Source: an uncultured Clostridia bacterium (GTDB lineage: Bacteria; Bacillota; Clostridia; Saccharofermentanales; DTU023). Taken from it: a DNA stretch of 64,000 bases. Shown in pieces: positions 54,142 through 62,482 of this stretch. The position numbers were made by a program, and so were the translations under genes. Under the pieces are notes generated by a model, which was given only the letters and a program-made list of their open reading frames with translations, was not told where the DNA came from and ran no database searches. The DNA lies in the NCBI GenBank assembly GCA_946220865.1, contig CAMJYM010000008.1, forward strand, positions 33,751 through 97,750, given 5' to 3'. Position 1 is the stretch's first letter, and each line of letters opens with the position of its first letter.

Positions 54142-54218
54142 CCAGAGGATTCCGGCAACTTTTTCAAGCCTGAATTTTCTTAAACGTCAGGCGCATGTTT
54201 GGAAATCGAGGATAAAAA

Positions 54219-55649
54219 ATGCATCACGAATGTGGCCTTATCGGCCTGTATCACGTGGATCAGGCCGCAACCAAAACCTATTACGGCCTTTACGCCCTGC
54301 AGCACCGGGGACAGGAAGGCTGCGGCATTTACACCTGCGATGAGCAGAGTTTTGAGGGACAAAAAAGCTTTGGCATGGTCCGCTCTGTACTTGAGGACAA
54401 AGTGGAAAAACTCGAAGCGCGGGGGGCACGCAACGCCCTGGGACACTGTCTCTACGTTTCGAAGGAAAACCACCTGACGTCCAATCTTCAGCCCATGCAC
54501 TTCCGTCACATGCGCGCAGAATTTGCCCTCGCCAGCAACGGCTCCCTCCTGAATCAGGAGCAGCTGTGTGCGGAATTGCAGCAAAACGGTGCGATCTTCC
54601 AGTCGACTTCCATCTGCGAGATCCTCGCCTATCTGCTCGTGCAGAACAAGGACAAATTTCTGCCCGCCCTGACAAGTTCATTGCAGCGTCTTGTCGGCTC
54701 GTTCTGTTATGTCATCCTGCGACGGGATAAGCTCTATGCCGTCCGCGATCCTCTGGGCATGATGCCGCTGGCGCTCGGCCGCCTTGGTGATGGCTGGGTC
54801 ATCGCTTCTGAAAACTGCGCTTTTGATATTATCGGGGCGGAATTTGTCCGTGATGTGGAGCCCGGCGAGATCATTGAGATCAGCACCAAGGGCCTGAGCT
54901 CGACACGTTTTGCAGAAAGACAGAAGAGCGCCATCTGCCTCATGGAGTACATTTATTTTGCCCGGCCGGACAGCGAAATTGATGGCATTAATGTCCACCT
55001 GTCACGCTTTCGTGCCGGCATGCAGCTCGCCCGTGAGAGTTTTGCGCCCTCCGACCTCATTGTCGGTGTCCCTGAGTCGGCCACCTCGACGGCCCGGGGC
55101 TATGCCGAAGAGTGCGGCGTTCCCTTCGATCAGGGCCTGATCAAGAATAAGTACAGCGGACGCACCTTTATTGAATCCACACAGACGCGGCGCGACCTGG
55201 CCGTAAGCATGAAGCTTTCACCGATTCATCCCCTGGTTAAGGGCAAACGCATTACCCTTGTCGATGACAGTATCGTGCGTGGAACGACAAGCCGGCAAAT
55301 TATCGCCATGATGCGCCGTGCAGGGGCGCGCGAGGTTCACATGCGCATTGCCAGCCCCAAGATGATTTCCCCCTGTTTTTATGGCGTCGATACCTCTTCC
55401 TATGACCAGCTGATCGGCAGTACCCGGAGCACAGAGGAAATCTGCCGCTGTATCGGCGCTGACAGCCTGGCCTATATCAGCAACGAGGGGCTGCGCCGGG
55501 CTATCGGCCGCGATTCCGTCTGCGATGCCTGTTTCTCTGAACATTATCCAACGCCGCTCTTTGACTACAAAAAAATCATCGATGCCGAAAAAGAACGCCG
55601 CGCCAGATGCCACACAGGCAATGAAAAGGACTTGGAAAAAACGCTTTGA
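54219..55649 (+). CDS. purF: Amidophosphoribosyltransferase
   Basis: The 476-residue first enzyme of the pathway, making phosphoribosylamine from PRPP and glutamine. The N-terminus MHHECGLIG shows a short propeptide before nucleophile Cys5. The PRPP loop is ITLVDDSIVRGTTS. Cysteines in SAICLMEYIYFARPD, SPCFYGVDTSS and VCDACFSEHYPTPL match the four ligands of the Bacillus-type 4Fe-4S cluster, so this should be an oxygen-sensitive enzyme. GAGGA is upstream of the ATG. Confidence 0.95.
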   Translation: MHHECGLIGLYHVDQAATKTYYGLYALQHRGQEGCGIYTCDEQSFEGQKSFGMVRSVLEDKVEKLEARGARNALGHCLYVSKENHLTSNLQPMHFRHMRAEFALASNGSLLNQEQLCAELQQNGAIFQSTSICEILAYLLVQNKDKFLPALTSSLQRLVGSFCYVILRRDKLYAVRDPLGMMPLALGRLGDGWVIASENCAFDIIGAEFVRDVEPGEIIEISTKGLSSTRFAERQKSAICLMEYIYFARPDSEIDGINVHLSRFRAGMQLARESFAPSDLIVGVPESATSTARGYAEECGVPFDQGLIKNKYSGRTFIESTQTRRDLAVSMKLSPIHPLVKGKRITLVDDSIVRGTTSRQIIAMMRRAGAREVHMRIASPKMISPCFYGVDTSSYDQLIGSTRSTEEICRCIGADSLAYISNEGLRRAIGRDSVCDACFSEHYPTPLFDYKKIIDAEKERRARCHTGNEKDLEKTL

Positions 55650-55731
55650 AATTAAGGCTTTGAGGATAATAGCTGAGAAACAGTGCGGCCAGCCCGGTGT
55701 ATGAAAGAACCCCATTCTTAAAGAGGCCCTC

Positions 55732-56859
55732 ATGAAAGAACTTGTTAAAAACAGAAAGGATCTGTCCATGATCAGTAAAAAACCCTCTGACAAAACTCCG
55801 GGGCGCAAGCCCTCTCCCCACGCCGAGGCTGCCGCTGCGTACCGCGAAGCCGGCGTCGATCTGGAGCGCGGCTACGAAGTCGTGCGCCGTATAAAAGAAG
55901 ATCTTGAGAGCACAAAACGCCCCGGTGCGCTCGACTCACTCGGCCGTTTTGGCGGGCTCTTTGATCTTTCTCTTCTGGGCTTCAGGGAGCCTGTTCTCGT
56001 CTCCGGCACCGATGGCGTGGGAAGCAAACTGCTGCTCGCCATGGCTATGAACCAGCACGACACCATAGGCATCGATGCCGTCGCCATGTGTGTCAACGAC
56101 GTGCTTGTGCAGGGCGCGGAACCCCTCTTCTTTCTGGACTACATCGCCCTGGCAAAAGCAGATCCTAAGCTTGTCGCCGAGATTGTCTCCGGCGTCGCCA
56201 GGGGCTGCCGCGAAACCAACTGCGCCCTGATCGGCGGCGAAACCGCCGAAATGAGCGACCTTTATGCTGAAGGGCATTATGATCTTGCCGGCTTTTGCTG
56301 CGGCGTGGTCGAAAAGGCAAAGCTGATCAGCGGCGAAAACGTGCAGAGCGGTGATCTGATTATCGGACTGCCCTCCAGCGGCTGCCACTCCAACGGCTTT
56401 TCCCTGCTGCGCAAAATTTACTTCAAAGACCATGCCTATCGCTGCGAGAGCCGCTTCCCGGAACTCGAAAAAAGTCTCGGCGAAACACTGCTCAGCCCGA
56501 CGAGGCTCTATGTAAAACCCGTGCTTGCCCTCTTAAAGGCTCTGGAGGGAAAGATTCACGGCATGGCTCACATCACCGGAGGCGGTTTTTTTGAGAATGT
56601 GCCGCGCATGAGTCCGCAATGTTTCCGTTATGTTTTCGATAAAAAGAGCTGGATCCAGCCGCCCATCTTTGCCCTGACTCAGAAAATCGGCGGGCTCAGC
56701 GAAAAAGAGATGTTCAACATCTTCAATATGGGCATCGGCTACATGATCGCCCTGCCTGCAGAGCAGGCCGAAACCGCTATCGCCATCCTGAAGTCTGCTG
56801 GTCAGGCCGCTGCCGTCATCGGGCATATTGAAGAAGGTGAGGGTGTGATCCTTGAGTAA
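55732..56859 (+). CDS. purM: Phosphoribosylformylglycinamidine cyclo-ligase (AIR synthetase)
   Basis: A 375-residue enzyme closing FGAM to AIR. Motifs: VLVSGTDGVGSKLLLA, IGIDAVAMCVNDVLVQGAEPLFFLDY, ALIGGETAEMSDLY and GLPSSGCHSNGFSL. The first 30 residues are an extra basic stretch; ATG at 55768 is an alternative start with AAAGGA upstream. It overlaps purN by 8 nt. Confidence 0.95.
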   Translation: MKELVKNRKDLSMISKKPSDKTPGRKPSPHAEAAAAYREAGVDLERGYEVVRRIKEDLESTKRPGALDSLGRFGGLFDLSLLGFREPVLVSGTDGVGSKLLLAMAMNQHDTIGIDAVAMCVNDVLVQGAEPLFFLDYIALAKADPKLVAEIVSGVARGCRETNCALIGGETAEMSDLYAEGHYDLAGFCCGVVEKAKLISGENVQSGDLIIGLPSSGCHSNGFSLLRKIYFKDHAYRCESRFPELEKSLGETLLSPTRLYVKPVLALLKALEGKIHGMAHITGGGFFENVPRMSPQCFRYVFDKKSWIQPPIFALTQKIGGLSEKEMFNIFNMGIGYMIALPAEQAETAIAILKSAGQAAAVIGHIEEGEGVILE

Positions 56860-57604
56860 GCCGATGGATGACAATACCCGTTCTCTTGTTGCGGCTGCAG
56901 CTTTTTCTGGTAAAACATCGCAAATGACGCCCATGAACGAAAGCAGACCGTTTTTTCCTGTCCGCCTGGCCGTCTTTGCCAGCGGCAGGGGCACAAATTT
57001 TCGCCGCATTTACGAACTCTGGCAGGCAGGCGCAATGCCGGAGATCGAGCTCTCCCTGCTGGTCTGCGACAAAGCCTGCGGGGCCGCCGACTTCGCGGCT
57101 GAGAAGCATTTTCCCCTGCTCTTTGCGAGGCCACACGACTTCCCCGATAAAGCCGCCTGTGAAACGTTTATTCTGAGCAAGCTGAGAGAAAAAGGCATCG
57201 AGCTGATCGCCCTGGCCGGCTATCTGCGCCTCGTGGGCGAGGTGCTGCTCAGCGCCTATCCCTCCCGCATCCTCAACCTGCATCCTTCCCTGCTCCCCGC
57301 CTACCCGGGTAAGGACGCTATCGCCAGAATTTACGCTGCCGCTGAAAAGTGCGGCGGGGTAAGTGTGCATCTGGTCGATGCAGGGCTGGATTCCGGTCCC
57401 CTGCTCGCCCAGGAAGCCGTCCCGCTAACGCCCGGCATGAGCCTTTGCGATTTTGAAACGGCCGTGCACAACAAGGAACACGAGATCTACCCGCAGGTCA
57501 TCCGGCGTGCAGCTGCGGAGATTGCTGCTGAAAAAGGGAGAAATCCTGTCTCGCAAGAAACAGCTTCGCAGAGCGTGCCGGAACCCCGTTCAAGAAACCT
57601 GTGA
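56852..57604 (+). CDS. purN: Phosphoribosylglycinamide formyltransferase
   Basis: A 250-residue folate-dependent transformylase making FGAR from GAR. Motifs: RLAVFASGRGTNFRRI, the active site NLHPSLLPAYPGKDAI (Asn and His) and VHLVDAGLDSGPLLAQE (Asp). The frame opens with TTG in an 8-nt overlap with purM and GGTGAGGG upstream; a start nearer the domain (ATG at 56933) would remove 27 residues. The C-terminus has an extra polar tail of about 25 residues. Confidence 0.92.
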   Translation: MSKPMDDNTRSLVAAAAFSGKTSQMTPMNESRPFFPVRLAVFASGRGTNFRRIYELWQAGAMPEIELSLLVCDKACGAADFAAEKHFPLLFARPHDFPDKAACETFILSKLREKGIELIALAGYLRLVGEVLLSAYPSRILNLHPSLLPAYPGKDAIARIYAAAEKCGGVSVHLVDAGLDSGPLLAQEAVPLTPGMSLCDFETAVHNKEHEIYPQVIRRAAAEIAAEKGRNPVSQETASQSVPEPRSRNL

Positions 57605-57655
57605 CCCGCACAGAATACAGCATAATGCTCCAAAACCAGGCAGGGAGGAAAACTG

Positions 57656-59305
57656 ATGATGAAAAGCGCATTGATTTCAGTCTATAAAAAAGAGGGCGTG
57701 AGCGCATTCGCCGCTGAATTGCAGAAGCTCGGCTACCGGCTGCTGTCGACCGGCGGTACGGCGAAAGTTCTGCGTGAAGCGGGACTGGAGGTCACAGACG
57801 TCTCCTCCCTGACCGCATTTCCGGAAATGCTGGAGGGCCGCGTCAAAACCCTGCATCCCGCCATTCACGGAGGCATTCTGGCCCGCCGCGAAAGACCTGA
57901 CGATATGGCCTGCCTGCAGAAACTCGGCATTGCAACCATCGACCTTGTCTGCGTGAATCTCTATCCCTTTGCTGAAGCCCTGCAGAAGGGCCTGCCAGAA
58001 GCAGGGATGATCGAGAATATCGACATAGGAGGGCCCACTCTGCTGCGTGCCGCCGCAAAAAATTATCAGGATGTGACCGTCGTGACCGACCCTGCCGATT
58101 ATCCGGCGGTGCTCGATGCCCTGCGCGAGGAAAAGACGAGGGGTGAAGTCGCCAGAGCTGCAGCCCTGCCCCTGCGCCGACGCCTGGCCTGCAAGGTTTT
58201 CGAACTGACCCAGGCTTATGACAGGCTGATTGCCGCCTGGTTTCGCAGCACGGAGAACGCCGCAGATGGGCCGGAAAAGGAAGAGGTTAAGACGTCAGCT
58301 GAAAAGTTGTCAAATACCTCTGCTCTATATGAAACAGAGCTTGACGAAGAAGGCGAATTTCCTCCGCTGCTGCAGTTGAAGTTCGAAAAAGTTTCGGGAC
58401 TCCGCTACGGTGAAAATCCTCATCAGAAAGCTGCTTTTTACCGCCTGCCTGAGTGCTCGGATCTCTCGCTGGCCGAAGCCAGGCAAATCCACGGCAAAGA
58501 GCTGAGCTACAACAACATTCAGGATGCCAACGCCGCCATTGAGCTGCTGCACGAGTTCAGCCGACCCTGTGTGGTCGCTCTGAAACACATGAATCCCTGT
58601 GGGCTTGGCCTGGCGGACCATTTGGACGAAGCCTGGGACAAAGCCTATGCCTCCGATCCTGTGAGTATTTTCGGCGGTATCGTCGCGGCCAATCGTGAAA
58701 TAAGCAGCAGCATGGCGAAAAAAATGCACGGGATTTTTCTGGAGATCATCATTGCGCCTTCCTTTGCTCCAGAAGCTTTGGCTATTCTGCAGCAAAAGAA
58801 AAACCTTCGCCTTCTGACTCTCCCCATGAGCGACGGAAGGCCGCGTCAGACGCTAAAAATGGTTTCGGTCCTTGACGGTCTCCTGCTGCAGGAGCGTGAT
58901 TTCCGCCAGGTGAGCGAAGCTGAGCTTCGCGTGATGGGCCATATCGATGCCGACGGCGCCACCCGCCGGGAGCTCCTGGAAGCTTTTCTGGTGGTCAAAC
59001 ACTGCAAGAGCAATGCCATCGTTCTCTACAAAAACGGGGCGACCGTGGGCCTCGGCGTGGGCCAGAGCAATCGCGTCGGAGCCTGTAAAATCGCTCTTGA
59101 ACAAGCCGGTGAAAAAGCCAGGGGCGCGGTGCTCGCCTCAGACGCTTTCTTCCCCATGTCGGACAGCTTGGAACTGGCTGTCCAGGCAGGTATCCGTGCC
59201 GTGATTCAGCCGGGCGGATCCATTCGCGACGAAGATTCCGTCAAAGTTGCCGACGCAGCGGGTATTCCCATGCTCGCCACGGGCATCCGCCACTTCTGGC
59301 ACTGA
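57656..59305 (+). CDS. purH: Bifunctional AICAR transformylase / IMP cyclohydrolase
   Basis: A 549-residue enzyme for the last two steps to IMP. The N-terminal MGS-like cyclohydrolase domain (GYRLLSTGGTAKVLREAGL; GRVKTLHPAIHGGILARRE) is followed by the transformylase domain (LRYGENPHQKAAFY; ALKHMNPCG; AFLVVKHCKSNAIVLYKNGATVGLG; SDAFFPMSDSLE). Residues about 200-235 are an acidic linker, longer than normal. GGGAGG precedes the ATG. Confidence 0.96.
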   Translation: MMKSALISVYKKEGVSAFAAELQKLGYRLLSTGGTAKVLREAGLEVTDVSSLTAFPEMLEGRVKTLHPAIHGGILARRERPDDMACLQKLGIATIDLVCVNLYPFAEALQKGLPEAGMIENIDIGGPTLLRAAAKNYQDVTVVTDPADYPAVLDALREEKTRGEVARAAALPLRRRLACKVFELTQAYDRLIAAWFRSTENAADGPEKEEVKTSAEKLSNTSALYETELDEEGEFPPLLQLKFEKVSGLRYGENPHQKAAFYRLPECSDLSLAEARQIHGKELSYNNIQDANAAIELLHEFSRPCVVALKHMNPCGLGLADHLDEAWDKAYASDPVSIFGGIVAANREISSSMAKKMHGIFLEIIIAPSFAPEALAILQQKKNLRLLTLPMSDGRPRQTLKMVSVLDGLLLQERDFRQVSEAELRVMGHIDADGATRRELLEAFLVVKHCKSNAIVLYKNGATVGLGVGQSNRVGACKIALEQAGEKARGAVLASDAFFPMSDSLELAVQAGIRAVIQPGGSIRDEDSVKVADAAGIPMLATGIRHFWH

Positions 59306-59326
59306 AAAAATAAGGAGAATCCGTCG

Positions 59327-60598
59327 ATGGAAAAAATACTCGTTATCGGTCACGGCGGGCGTGAAATGGCCCTTGTCAAAGCTTTTCTGCGCTCGCCCAG
59401 CGTCAGCGGCGTGATCTGCGCCAGAGGTTCAGACGGCATTGCCGAACTTTGTCCCTGCTTCGACATCGCTGAAGATGATTTTACTGCTCTCATCGAGCTG
59501 ACCAGGCATGAACAGATCAGCCTGGTCGTCGTTGGTCCGGAGCAGCCGCTTGCCGCCGGGATCAGCGACGCTTTTGCAAATGCCGGGATCGACATTTTTG
59601 CACCGACCCAGGCTGCGGCCCGCATTGAGAGCTCCAAAGCTTACGCCAAAAAACTCATGCAGTGCGTCGGTGTTCCCAGCGCCGCCTGTCAGATTTTCCA
59701 GGATAAGGCGTCGGCGCTTTCTTATGTAGAGCAGGCGGCCTATCCCCTGGTGCTGAAGGAGGATGGCCTGAGAGGCGGCAAGGGCGTCAGAATCTGCTTC
59801 AGCGTTCATGAGGCGCTTGCTCATCTCGAGGATCTCAGGGTGGATAAGGACAACCGGCTCGTCGCGGAACAGTTTCTTGAGGGATTTGAGTTTTCTCTGA
59901 TCGTCCTGGCAGACGGCACACGCACTCTGCCGCTGCCTCTGGCTCAGGATCACAAGGCCATAGGCGACGGCAACAAGGGGCCAAATACCGGCGGCATGGG
60001 CGCAGTTTCACCCGTTCCCCGTGTCTCGGAAGAACTGCAGCGCCTCTGTCTGCAAAAAATCATTGAACCCGTCCTCAAAGGCCTTGTGGTAGAGGGCCAC
60101 CCCTTCCTCGGCTTTCTCTATGCCGGATTAATGATGACGGCAGAGGGACCGGAGGTCATCGAATTTAACGCCCGTCTGGGCGATCCGGAAGCGGAGGTCA
60201 TTTTGCCCCGTCTCAGGGGGGATCTCGCCCAGGCCATTCGTCACCTGATTAACGGCGCTTCACCGGAACCCCTGCCTGTCTGCAAAGAAAGCTGCCTCGG
60301 TGTGGTTCTCGCTGCCCCCGGCTACCCGGAGAAGCTTACCGGCTCGCCTCTTCTGCCGCCCGGTCTGATGGAGGAAGTCCGCAAGTCCGATGACCTTGAT
60401 TTCATTCACATGGGGTCAAAAAAGATCTCTGAAAAACAGTGGCAGGCTGCGGGTGGACGCGTCTGTCTCGTGTCAGCTTTAGCCCCGGATATTCCTTCCT
60501 GCCGCGAGCGTCTTTACGGTCTGCTTGACAGAGCCCTGCCCCCCGATGACGGTTTCACCTTTCGCCGCGATATCGGGAATTACGCTGAAAAAAACTGA
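59327..60598 (+). CDS. purD: Phosphoribosylamine-glycine ligase
   Basis: A 423-residue ATP-grasp enzyme joining glycine to phosphoribosylamine. Motifs: VIGHGGREMALVKAF, VVVGPEQPLAAGI, SSKAYAKKLM, PLVLKEDGLRGGKGV, QDHKAIGDGNKGPNTGGMGAV and EFNARLGDPEAE. AAGGAG precedes the ATG by 8 nt. Confidence 0.96.
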   Translation: MEKILVIGHGGREMALVKAFLRSPSVSGVICARGSDGIAELCPCFDIAEDDFTALIELTRHEQISLVVVGPEQPLAAGISDAFANAGIDIFAPTQAAARIESSKAYAKKLMQCVGVPSAACQIFQDKASALSYVEQAAYPLVLKEDGLRGGKGVRICFSVHEALAHLEDLRVDKDNRLVAEQFLEGFEFSLIVLADGTRTLPLPLAQDHKAIGDGNKGPNTGGMGAVSPVPRVSEELQRLCLQKIIEPVLKGLVVEGHPFLGFLYAGLMMTAEGPEVIEFNARLGDPEAEVILPRLRGDLAQAIRHLINGASPEPLPVCKESCLGVVLAAPGYPEKLTGSPLLPPGLMEEVRKSDDLDFIHMGSKKISEKQWQAAGGRVCLVSALAPDIPSCRERLYGLLDRALPPDDGFTFRRDIGNYAEKN

Positions 60599-60622
60599 AA
60601 AACATCAAATAAGGAGGTTTTC

Positions 60623-61921
60623 ATGCTCAACCGTTACTCTCATCAGGAAATGCGCGATATCTGGTGCGACGAAGCCATTTTCTCAGCCTGGCTTGAAGTC
60701 GAATTGCTGACCGCCGAAGCCTGGTCCAGGCTGGGGGCAATCCCCGAGGAAGACGTCCGAACGCTGCGCACCAAAGCCAGGTTCACCGTGCCCCGCATCC
60801 GCGAAATAGAGGAAAGCACGCGCCACGATGTGGTGGCTTTTACACGCTGCGTCTCTGAAAGCCTCGGCCCGGAAAAGAAGTGGGTGCACTACGGCCTGAC
60901 CTCCACGGATGTCGTTGACACGGCCTATGGCCTGCTCTACAAAAAGGCCGACACCCTGCTGCTCAAAGAGATCGATGCGTTGCTCGCCGTCATTCGGGAA
61001 AAAGCTTTTCAATACAAACTCACGCCGATGATGGGACGCACTCACGGGATTCATGCCGAAATCACCTCTTTCGGCCTGAAAATGGCCAACTGGTACGCAG
61101 AACTCAGCCGCGACCGCGAACGCTTCATCTCTGCGGCTCACGGTGTCGAATGCGGCAAAATTTCCGGGGCTGTGGGCACCTTCGCCAACTGTCCCCCCTT
61201 CATTCAGGACTACGTCTGTGAGAAACTCGGCCTAGCTTCCGCCCCCATCTCCACACAGATTCTGCAGCGTGACCGTCATGCCGCCTATTACAGCAGCCTT
61301 GCCCTTCTCGCTTCCTCGGTGGAAAAATTCGCGACCGAGATTCGCCATCTCCAGCGCACCGAGGTACACGAGGTCGAAGAATACTTTGCTTCAGGGCAAA
61401 AAGGCTCCTCAGCCATGCCGCACAAGCGCAATCCCATCGGCTGCGAAAACCTCTGTGGCTGCGCCCGCATCATGCGCGGCTATATGCTTGCCGCCTTTGA
61501 AGATATCAACCTCTGGCACGAACGCGACATATCCCACTCATCCGCCGAACGCATTATCGCACCTGACGCCACAGAGCTGCTGCACTATCAATTAATCCGC
61601 TTCCGCCACATTCTGGAAAAGCTCAGCGTCTTTCCAGAACGTATGCGCCAGAATATCGAACTCACCTGCGGGGTCATTTACTCACAGCACGTCATGCTCG
61701 CACTGATCGAAAATGGACTCAGCCGCGAAGCCGCCTACGACAAAATTCAACCCCTGGCCATGCAGGCCTGGACCGAACATCAATCCTTCCGCCAGCTTCT
61801 CGAAAGCTCCGGCCTGGCCGCTGAACTCGGCCCGGAAAAACTGGATCAGTGCTTTGACCCTCTCTACCACCTGAAAAATGTCGACCTCATCTTTGACCGC
61901 GTTTTTGGCTGTCACGAGTAA
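60623..61921 (+). CDS. purB: Adenylosuccinate lyase
   Basis: A 432-residue member of the fumarase/aspartase superfamily. It cleaves SAICAR to AICAR and adenylosuccinate to AMP. Motifs: RYSHQEMRDIW at the start, TSTDVVDTAYG, GRTHGIHAE and the family signature SSAMPHKRNPIG (about 262). AAGGAGG precedes the ATG. Last gene of the operon; its stop codon lies inside the first 94-bp repeat. Confidence 0.96.
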   Translation: MLNRYSHQEMRDIWCDEAIFSAWLEVELLTAEAWSRLGAIPEEDVRTLRTKARFTVPRIREIEESTRHDVVAFTRCVSESLGPEKKWVHYGLTSTDVVDTAYGLLYKKADTLLLKEIDALLAVIREKAFQYKLTPMMGRTHGIHAEITSFGLKMANWYAELSRDRERFISAAHGVECGKISGAVGTFANCPPFIQDYVCEKLGLASAPISTQILQRDRHAAYYSSLALLASSVEKFATEIRHLQRTEVHEVEEYFASGQKGSSAMPHKRNPIGCENLCGCARIMRGYMLAAFEDINLWHERDISHSSAERIIAPDATELLHYQLIRFRHILEKLSVFPERMRQNIELTCGVIYSQHVMLALIENGLSREAAYDKIQPLAMQAWTEHQSFRQLLESSGLAAELGPEKLDQCFDPLYHLKNVDLIFDRVFGCHE

Positions 61922-62009
61922 GTATTTGCTGATGTGGTTCAAGCACTGTGCCATCACGTCAAGTTTCGTTCAGAGGAGGTGGCGGCTTCGCTCAACTGTC
62001 AGCGAAGCC
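61916..62009. repeat. 94-bp direct repeat, copy 1
   Basis: Matches 62114-62207 with three differences, same orientation, 198 bp apart. It begins 6 bp before the end of purB and ends in the hairpin TTCGCT/AGCGAA. Confidence 0.9.
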
Positions 62010-62046
62010 TGAAAGGCGAGTTCTCAATATGAGGCCCAAAACAGAA

Positions 62047-62085
62047 ATCCGTTGCTCCGCGTGATGGCTTCGCGGAGCAACGGAT
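62047..62085. terminator. Perfect 15-bp hairpin between the 94-bp repeats
   Basis: ATCCGTTGCTCCGCG pairs exactly with CGCGGAGCAACGGAT across 9 nt. No T-run follows. It may end the pur transcript or belong to the repeat element. Confidence 0.5.
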
Positions 62086-62113
62086 CATTAGAATAACGCA
62101 AAAAATATAAGGA

Positions 62114-62207
62114 GAGTAAGTATTTGCTGATGTGGTTCAAGCACTATGCCATCACGTCAAGTTTAGTTCAGAGGAGGTGGCGGCCTCGCTCAACTGTCAG
62201 CGAAGCC
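62114..62207. repeat. 94-bp direct repeat, copy 2
   Basis: Second copy, three differences from copy 1. Its right end forms a longer hairpin, GGCGGC and TCGCT with AGCGA and GCCGCC (62179-62210). The rest of the gap to 62403 shows no gene. Confidence 0.9.
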
Positions 62208-62397
62208 GCCAGCCTTTGGGGAACAATGGTGTTAGCTTTAACTAACTGTGCTTATGGTAGCATTGGCTAACTGCCATGTCAAGCGTCATTTCAAAAAAAT
62301 TTTCACTCTTATTTATGGGCCATATTTATTGGCCAGCTTCAGTTGTTTCCCTGCCTTTGCCTTGTGGTTTTCTCTCTAATATATTTAATAAATTCTG

Positions 62398-62444
62398 ATA
62401 AAAAGCGACCCCCGGATTGTCGCAAAAACAGTCCGGGGGTCGCT
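62398..62444 (-). terminator. Terminator of the LPxTG surface-protein gene
   Basis: AGCGACCCCCGGA pairs exactly with TCCGGGGGTCGCT across 15 nt and is followed by TTTTTATC on the minus strand, 39 bp after the stop codon. Confidence 0.85.
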
Positions 62445-62482
62445 GCCTTGATCGTAATAGGACTCTTAAGGAAAAGCTTAGC

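Noticed and set aside
48106..61921. Missing purS and purQ as a pathway gap
   Set aside because: PurL is the long fused form with its own glutaminase domain, so separate genes are not needed.
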